Assembly: GCF_000412185.1 (NCBI RefSeq)
Contig: NZ_ASJA01000019.1
Span: 1-53,026 of the forward strand
Source: Euryhalocaulis caribicus
Lineage (GTDB): Bacteria > Pseudomonadota > Alphaproteobacteria > Caulobacterales > Maricaulaceae
Reading direction: 5' to 3'
DNA: 53,026 nt
The position numbers and the translations under genes are program-made. How positions within the stretch are numbered: position 1 is the first letter of the stretch; each line of letters opens with the position of its first letter. Under the pieces are notes generated by a model, which saw nothing but the letters and a program-made list of their open reading frames with translations, had not been told where the DNA came from and made no database searches. Positions 48,132 to 53,026 of the stretch are shown piece by piece.

Positions 48132-49505
48132 CTAGCGATAGGCGATTAGCTCGGCTTCGTCATTCAGGATGTACACGGTGCCGTTCGCGACGATCGGCGG
48201 CACATAGACATCGCCCTTCGTATCGAAGTCCGAGGTGATCCGCCCGCTGATCGGGTCGACAACACGGCCGCCATCCACCGACGAGGCCAGGATCAGCTGG
48301 TTTCCGGCCAGAATCGGCCCGGCCCAGGAAATCCGGTCCTTGCGCTTCTTCTGGTTCTCGAACACCGGCAGGCTGGTCAGCCAGACAATGCCGCCATCTT
48401 CGCGCGACATGGCCAGAAGCTCGCCCTCGCCGGTAATGGCGAAGATGAAGTCGCCAGCCAGCCACGGCATGTTGGAGCCGCCCGCCGGCTTGGACCAGAC
48501 GCGCTCGCCGGTCTGCAGATTGATGGCGACCAGAACGCCCGAATGGCTCATCGCGTAGACAATGCCGTTCGAGACGACCGGCGGCGCCGGAATATCGTTC
48601 AGCGAAGACATCGGCGTCAGCTGGCTGCCGCGGGACAGCACGTCCTGCCAGATCGGGCGGCCATTCTCGACGCGCAGGGCCACCAGCTCGCCGGAGGCAA
48701 ACGGCGCGACGACGATGTCATCAACAATCGCGGGCGCCGGGGCGGTCAGAAGGCGGGCCGATTCAGCGATGCTCTGATAGGTCCAGAGCAGATCGCCGGT
48801 CGCCGAATCCAGCACATAGAGTTCGTTGTCATCGGTGATCGCGAACACGCGGCCGTCAGCGATGGCCGGGGCGGACTGCATCGGGGACGTGGTGTCGCGC
48901 CGCCACACTTCATTGCCGGTCTGAGCGTTCAGCGCGACCACGGCGCCATAGCCGGAGCTGACATAAACACGCCCCTCGCCGACCGCGACACCGCCGCCGA
49001 AGGCTTCCTTGTCGCGCTTGTTTTCGGACTTGATCGTGGTGTCCCAGCGTTTCTGGCCGGTTTCGGCGTCCAGCGCCGTGACCTGATTGTCGCCGTCCAT
49101 GGCGTAGATCATGCCGCCGCTGACCACGGGCTGCGCGATCACGCGCGAGGTCCGGCTGGATCCCTGGCCGACATCCGTGCTCCAGGCGACCGACAGGCCG
49201 CCGGCCTGCGGGTGCTCGATGGCGTGGGTGGCGTAACCGCCCGCCATCGGCCAGGCGTCATTGCGATACGATGTCGGCAGATAGACCTGAACGTCGGACT
49301 TGTCCGGATCGACGGTCAGGGATTCCTCAAGCGTCAGGATCGACATCCGGGCTTCTTCGTCCGGCGCGTCGCCCTGATCAGCTTCGTCGTCGCCGCCGAA
49401 GGGCCAGAGGAAGCCGCCAACATCAGAGGCCGTATCCGAAACGGTCGAGCAACCGCCCAGAAGCGCAAGCGCGGCCGCAAGGCCGATGATACGATGAGAG
49501 ATCAT
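48132..49505 (-). CDS. bamB: Outer-membrane assembly lipoprotein BamB
   Basis: Beta-propeller lipoprotein of the BAM complex. The 457-residue protein begins with a lipoprotein signal (MISHRIIGLAAALALLGGC, Cys at about 19). It then has repeated PQQ-type blades such as VTALDAETGQKRWDT, VVALNAQTGNEVWRRD, LYVLDSATGDLLWTY and LVAINLQTGERVWSKP. It overlaps the TPR gene upstream by 4 bases, as in other proteobacteria where a YfgM-like protein precedes BamB. Confidence 0.92.
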   Translation of the reverse strand: MISHRIIGLAAALALLGGCSTVSDTASDVGGFLWPFGGDDEADQGDAPDEEARMSILTLEESLTVDPDKSDVQVYLPTSYRNDAWPMAGGYATHAIEHPQAGGLSVAWSTDVGQGSSRTSRVIAQPVVSGGMIYAMDGDNQVTALDAETGQKRWDTTIKSENKRDKEAFGGGVAVGEGRVYVSSGYGAVVALNAQTGNEVWRRDTTSPMQSAPAIADGRVFAITDDNELYVLDSATGDLLWTYQSIAESARLLTAPAPAIVDDIVVAPFASGELVALRVENGRPIWQDVLSRGSQLTPMSSLNDIPAPPVVSNGIVYAMSHSGVLVAINLQTGERVWSKPAGGSNMPWLAGDFIFAITGEGELLAMSREDGGIVWLTSLPVFENQKKRKDRISWAGPILAGNQLILASSVDGGRVVDPISGRITSDFDTKGDVYVPPIVANGTVYILNDEAELIAYR

Positions 49506-50191
49506 TCTTCTGACTGTTCCTCGTTCGGTGTTGATCCGCCGGGCTGCATACGATTCAGCGCGGCCATGCCCTCCTGCGCGCGGCGGCGAACGCCGGGCGG
49601 GGTTTCAGGGGCCAGATTCAGGAAACGGTATTCTTCACGCGCCCGGTCATAATCGCCCTCTTTCAGCGCGCCGGCCGCGATCAGCTCACGCGCGGAAAAG
49701 CGGAAAGGATTGTCGCTGGCGGCCATCGGCTCCGCCCGGTCCAGAAGCTCGGCATAGCTCAATTCATCCGCGATCACATACAGCGCCTTAATCCGGGCGA
49801 AATTGCGGAGCGCGGATTCATCCGCCATGTCGCCAGCCTGTTCATAAAGCGCGGCCGCGCGCGGGGCATCGCCCTCGTCCGCCGCAATGGCGGCGCGCTG
49901 CATCAGGGCCAGCACGGCGTATCCGCCATGGCTGTCCGCAATGATTTCCTCGAACTCCGCATCGGCGGCTTCGATATTGCCCGCTTCCTGCTGTTCCAGC
50001 GCCGCCTGATAGGCGGTGGAGGCGCGGTCGACCTTGTCCGCCTGCCAGGGCGTCCAGATCAGTTCGTACCCGGCCACAGCCAGGACGACCAGGAAGGCCG
50101 CGCCGGCAATCCACAGGCCATACCTGCGGAGCAATACGTTGTATTTATCGCGCCGAAGTTCTTCTTCGACCTCAGAAAAGATGTCAGCCAC
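49502..50191 (-). CDS. YfgM-like tetratricopeptide membrane protein
   Basis: A 229-residue protein with an N-terminal membrane anchor (about residues 26-46, LWIAGAAFLVVLAVAGYELIW) after a cytoplasmic EEELRRDKYNVLLRRYG stretch. The rest is a periplasmic helical region with TPR-like helices (ALMQRAAIAADEGDAPRAAALYEQAG). It matches the YfgM family, which links the Sec translocon to periplasmic chaperones. It overlaps bamB by 4 bases. The end is rich in Glu and Gly. Confidence 0.85.
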   Translation of the reverse strand: MADIFSEVEEELRRDKYNVLLRRYGLWIAGAAFLVVLAVAGYELIWTPWQADKVDRASTAYQAALEQQEAGNIEAADAEFEEIIADSHGGYAVLALMQRAAIAADEGDAPRAAALYEQAGDMADESALRNFARIKALYVIADELSYAELLDRAEPMAASDNPFRFSARELIAAGALKEGDYDRAREEYRFLNLAPETPPGVRRRAQEGMAALNRMQPGGSTPNEEQSEE

Positions 50192-50286
50192 GTAAAATCA
50201 GGCTCCCTGCACGCCTTTCGAGGCGCGGAATTTTGCCGCCGGACCCTAGCCGCGCCGGATAGGCGCTTCAAGCGATGCGGCGCCGA

Positions 50287-51108
50287 TTAGGTCTTGTTGA
50301 ACTTGTATACGTGTTCGGGCCCCGGAAAAGCCCGGCTGCGAACATCGTCTGCATAGGCTTTCGCCGCCTCGCCGATCCGGTCGCCCAGCTGGTCATAGCG
50401 TTTCACGAATTTCGGCGCCCAGTCGAACATGCCCAGCATGTCCTGCGTCACCAGAACCTGCCCGTCGCAGGCGGCGGAGGCGCCGATGCCGATAGTGGGC
50501 GCGCTGATGGCCTGCGTGATTTCACCGGCCAGATCCTCCGCCACGCCCTCCACCACAACGGCGAATGCGCCGGCGTCGCTGGCGGTCCTGGCCGAGTCCA
50601 TGATCTCCTTGCGCTGCGCCTCGTCGCGACCCTGGGCGCGGAAGCCGCCCAGTATATTCATCGCCTGCGGGCGCAGGCCGACATGGGCGACCACCGGAAT
50701 GCCGCGCTCCACCAGAAAACGCGTGGTTTCCCCGGCATAGGGGCCGCTTTCCAGCTTCACGGCCTGACAGCCGGTTTCGGACATGATGCGCGCGGCGTTG
50801 CGGAAAGCGACTTCCGGGCTTTCCTCATAACTGCCGAATGGCATGTCGACGACCACCAGCGCGGTCTTCGCGCCCCGCATGACTGCTTTCCCGTGCATGA
50901 TCATCATGTCCACGGTGACGCCGACCGTGGTGGACAGGCCATGCACCACCATGCCGACGGAATCGCCGACCAGAATCAGGTCGCAATGCTCGTCCAGGAG
51001 CGCCGCCATCGGGGCGTCATAGGCGGTCAGGCAGACAATGGGATCGCCGCCCTTTCGGTCGGCGATCTCGCGCGCGGTCATGCGCTTGGTTCGGGATTGG
51101 GCAGACAT
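50287..51108 (-). CDS. panB: 3-methyl-2-oxobutanoate hydroxymethyltransferase
   Basis: First step of pantothenate synthesis, hydroxymethylating ketoisovalerate from methylene-THF. I chose ATG 51108, preceded by AGGCG; a TTG at 51114 is also in frame. The 273-residue protein has [54 protein letters not shown] and VAHVGLRPQ. No panC lies beside it. Confidence 0.95.
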   Translation of the reverse strand: MSAQSRTKRMTAREIADRKGGDPIVCLTAYDAPMAALLDEHCDLILVGDSVGMVVHGLSTTVGVTVDMMIMHGKAVMRGAKTALVVVDMPFGSYEESPEVAFRNAARIMSETGCQAVKLESGPYAGETTRFLVERGIPVVAHVGLRPQAMNILGGFRAQGRDEAQRKEIMDSARTASDAGAFAVVVEGVAEDLAGEITQAISAPTIGIGASAACDGQVLVTQDMLGMFDWAPKFVKRYDQLGDRIGEAAKAYADDVRSRAFPGPEHVYKFNKT

Positions 51109-51164
51109 GGCCAACGCCTATACACGGCGCGCCAGACGCGATCAAAGAATGGAGTGTGTTGCGC

Positions 51165-51494
51165 CTAGCTGACGCTGACTTTCGGGGCCAGGAACGCCAC
51201 CGCGGCAATGGCCAGCGCCATCACGCCCGCGGCCATGGTTTCGGGGCCGGCATAGGTCTGCAATTCGCCCAGCCATCCCGTGGCGTGCGGCATGCTGGAG
51301 AACAGCCCCTCCAGCTGGGTGCCGGAGAACGCCGCGCCCGTGGACCCCACGCCGCCCAGAATCAGGAAGCGCCGACGGTCAGGGCGCGCGGCGTGACGGA
51401 TCACGCGTTCGCTGAAGCCGTCATCGCGGGTTTCATCGGCCGCCTTCTGGAAGGTGGCGCGCAGCTGGTCGTCGAAATCGAAAGGATCGCTCAT
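51165..51494 (-). CDS. Small membrane protein, possible anti-sigma factor
   Basis: A 109-residue protein directly downstream of the ECF sigma gene. I chose ATG 51494, 10 bases after the sigma stop; a longer frame to 51518 overlaps it. An acidic N-terminal region (DPFDFDDQLRATFQKAADE) is followed by a basic patch RPDRRR and two predicted membrane segments (about 42-62 and 86-105). I see neither an HxxxCxxC zinc motif nor any other named anti-sigma domain. Placement and topology suggest an anti-sigma factor; this is inference from context. Confidence 0.6.
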   Translation of the reverse strand: MSDPFDFDDQLRATFQKAADETRDDGFSERVIRHAARPDRRRFLILGGVGSTGAAFSGTQLEGLFSSMPHATGWLGELQTYAGPETMAAGVMALAIAAVAFLAPKVSVS

Positions 51495-51504
51495 CGGTCC
51501 ACCA

Positions 51505-52050
51505 TCACGCGGGCACATCCTGCCCCAGCCTTTCCTTCAATTTGTCCCGCCCCCGGTTCACCCAGCTTTTCACCGTGCCCAGCGGCGCATTCAGGGTCTC
51601 CGCCGCCTCGGCATGCGAGAAGCCGCAAGCATAACACAGCACCACGGCCGAGCGTTCCTCTTCGTTCAGGGTCTTCAGCGCCCTGTCGAGGTCAACGATG
51701 GAGCCGGCGTCCCGCGGCGGGGCGCTGTCCTCTGTCTGTTCGCGCATCAGGCGGTCCAGCGCCTTGTCCGCCGCTTCCCGCTTGCGCCGCGCCATCAGGA
51801 ATTCGCGATAGGCGATCGAGCACAGCCAGGACTTGAACGTCCCCTTGCCCGTGAAGCTTCCGATCTTGGTGAAGGCGCGAATGAACGCGTCCTGCGCCAG
51901 ATCATCGCCCAGCGCCGCGTTTCCGCACATGCGGGTCAGCATGGACCGGACAAGCCCCTGGTGGCGCCGGACCAGTTCGCCAAAGGCGTTCCGGTCCTTC
52001 GTCGCGATGACAAGCGCCACCAGTTCCTGGTCAGACGCGGAAACGGACAA
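51505..52050 (-). CDS. ECF-type RNA polymerase sigma factor
   Basis: A 181-residue extracytoplasmic-function sigma factor. Region 2 (HQGLVRSMLTRMCGNAALGDDLAQDAFIRAF) and region 4 (LNEEERSAVVLCYACGFSHAEAAETLNAPLGTVKSWVNRGRDKLKERL) are complete, with the ECF linker between. It starts with TTG at 52050, 15 bases after the DUF6249 stop, with AGGGGAG overlapping that stop, so translation is probably coupled. The next gene may encode its anti-sigma factor. Its regulon cannot be inferred here. Confidence 0.9.
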   Translation of the reverse strand: MSVSASDQELVALVIATKDRNAFGELVRRHQGLVRSMLTRMCGNAALGDDLAQDAFIRAFTKIGSFTGKGTFKSWLCSIAYREFLMARRKREAADKALDRLMREQTEDSAPPRDAGSIVDLDRALKTLNEEERSAVVLCYACGFSHAEAAETLNAPLGTVKSWVNRGRDKLKERLGQDVPA

Positions 52051-52065
52051 AGGTGCGAAGCTCCC

Positions 52066-52446
52066 CTAGGCCGCGTCGCGGTCCTGGCGGGGCGTAAGGA
52101 AGTGGAAGCCCAGATAGGCCAGGCCCACCAGCCCCGGGAACGCCGCGATGCCCAGCATGGCCATCATGCCTTCATCGTCATAATAGCTGACGGACCAGCC
52201 AAACAGCGCAATCGCAACTGCTATGGCGATCAGGATGATGCCGCGCCGCAGATCGGTATTGTGCGGCATCTTCGGCGCGCCGATGGAGCGCACCAGGTCC
52301 GGGGTCAGCTGGGATCCATTTTCCACGGCCTTGCGGATGGTCTGCTGGACCTCGGCCTGTTTCCGCTGCCCGAAATAGAACGCGAAGATAAAGATCAGCG
52401 CGACCGAGCAGAAAAGTGCAAGCGGGACGGCAATTTCAACGCCCAT
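52066..52446 (-). CDS. DUF6249 domain-containing membrane protein
   Basis: A 126-residue protein with an N-terminal membrane segment (VEIAVPLALFCSVALIFIFAFYFG), a cytoplasmic QRKQAEVQQTIRKAVENG region, and further membrane segments (GIILIAIAVAIALFGWSVSYY, MMAMLGIAAFPGLVGLAYLGFHFL). AAGGAGAA precedes the ATG. It heads the ECF sigma gene set, so it might act in that signalling pathway. Function unknown. Confidence 0.8.
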   Translation of the reverse strand: MGVEIAVPLALFCSVALIFIFAFYFGQRKQAEVQQTIRKAVENGSQLTPDLVRSIGAPKMPHNTDLRRGIILIAIAVAIALFGWSVSYYDDEGMMAMLGIAAFPGLVGLAYLGFHFLTPRQDRDAA

Positions 52447-52534
52447 TTGTTTTCTCCTTCATCAGAACAGGCAGTCCGCGCCCGTCTTCTGATCATAAGA
52501 TGCGCGGCGCGCGCGATTTGGATGCGTGGACCAT

Positions 52535-53026
52535 CTATCCGGCAAGCACCGGTCCGAACAAGACGCCATGGAACCGGAAGACGGCAAAATAAGCCACGGC
52601 CCCGACAAGCACCGCAAATGCATCCCACCGCCACGCGCCGGCGAGCGGCGGCAGATAGCCGCGCCGCTCCGCCAGCCAGACCGAGGCCGGCACGTAAAGG
52701 GCAAAAGACCCGAACAGCAGGATGGAGGCCGCGTCGCCATTGGCCAGAAGGTGCAGAACCGACCAGATCAGAATGGCCAGCAGCATGGGATGCCGCAAGC
52801 TGCGCCGCAGCCGGCCCGGAACATAAGTCATCGCCAGGATGACAAAAGCCACCGGCATGGCATGCATGGCAATCGCCCGTCCCGCCAGCGGCAGGTCATA
52901 GACCGGGCTGAACGGCGCTATCGCCTTGCCCCAGATGATCAGGCCAAGACCGATAAAGGCAAACACGGTCACGAACAGCTTGCGGCCGCTCTCGCCCAGC
53001 CGCCCGGTCAGCGCGGCGCGCGCCGG
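52535..53026 (-). CDS. NnrU-family membrane protein, N terminus missing
   Basis: The frame is open across the window edge, so the start lies outside; the N-terminal part inside reads RKLFVTVFAFIGLGLIIWG. At least four hydrophobic segments follow (GRAIAMHAMPVAFVILAMTYV, AILIWSVLHLLANGDAASILLFGSFALYVPASVWL, and DAFAVLVGAVAYFAVFR near the end). The pattern HPMLLAILIWSVLHLLANGD...LLFGSF is typical of NnrU, named from denitrification gene sets; the role is not firmly established. An in-frame GTG at 52972 is an internal codon, not a true start. Confidence 0.78.
   Translation of the reverse strand, partial: PARAALTGRLGESGRKLFVTVFAFIGLGLIIWGKAIAPFSPVYDLPLAGRAIAMHAMPVAFVILAMTYVPGRLRRSLRHPMLLAILIWSVLHLLANGDAASILLFGSFALYVPASVWLAERRGYLPPLAGAWRWDAFAVLVGAVAYFAVFRFHGVLFGPVLAG

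Overview
The window is a gene-dense, GC-rich segment of an alphaproteobacterial chromosome. The evidence for this is an NDUFA12-type complex I accessory subunit, a B12-dependent ribonucleotide reductase with a C-terminal cysteine cluster, DUF2155 and DUF2066 proteins, an Hda gene beside ppk, L9 with a long acidic tail, and a DUF6249 protein beside an ECF sigma factor. The mix is most like Hyphomonadaceae/Maricaulales (Caulobacterales-related, often marine) bacteria; I cannot name a genus. About 50 genes are recognisable and almost all are core housekeeping genes. I see no insertion sequence, prophage, integron, CRISPR array, tRNA or rRNA, and no gene-free stretch over 300 bases.

Layout. 1-2302 (+): end of accB, then accC and aat. 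2206-3299 (-): DUF2155 secreted protein and NDUFA12. 3525-9011 (+): nrdJ and two secreted pentapeptide-repeat proteins. 9008-10798 (-): aspS. 10922-12070 (+): rnd. 12067-17814 (-): DUF2066, hda, ppk and ppx as one tightly overlapping operon. 17943-19645 (+): purM-purN. 19642-20064 (-): ndk. 20179-22072 (+): ABC-F ATPase whose frame breaks at an A9 run. 22069-24290 (-): pepA, holC and an I78-type inhibitor lipoprotein. 24430-32186 (+): lptF, lptG, lptD, surA-like, pdxA, rsmA, an outer-membrane biogenesis cluster. 32173-38128 (-): fabD, fabG, acpP, fabF, mltG, yicC, gmk. 38387-39722 (+): rpsF, rpsR, rplI behind a promoter and a structured leader, ending in a clear terminator. About 39859-46795 (+): dnaB, alr, radA, cvpA, purF and an SDR. 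46783-53026 (-): an NnrU-family protein cut by the edge, DUF6249 protein, ECF sigma factor, a small membrane protein that may be its anti-sigma factor, panB, a TPR protein, bamB and der.

Several groups work together. lptF/G/D, the SurA-like chaperone and bamB serve outer-membrane assembly. fabD/G/F and acpP with accBC serve fatty-acid synthesis. purM/N/F make purines. ppk and ppx make and degrade polyphosphate. dnaB, radA, holC and hda act in replication and repair.

The most notable points are a homopolymer frameshift in the ABC-F gene; an alanine racemase with no usual start codon upstream of its catalytic lysine; overlap at all seven convergent gene junctions, several with interlocked CTAG or TTAG stops; paired secreted pentapeptide proteins sharing a four-cysteine frame, one with a long charged helical tail; a structured rpsF leader; and an ECF sigma locus with an unrecognised small membrane partner. 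I did not find a convincing undescribed multi-gene system; these are local oddities in an otherwise conserved chromosome.
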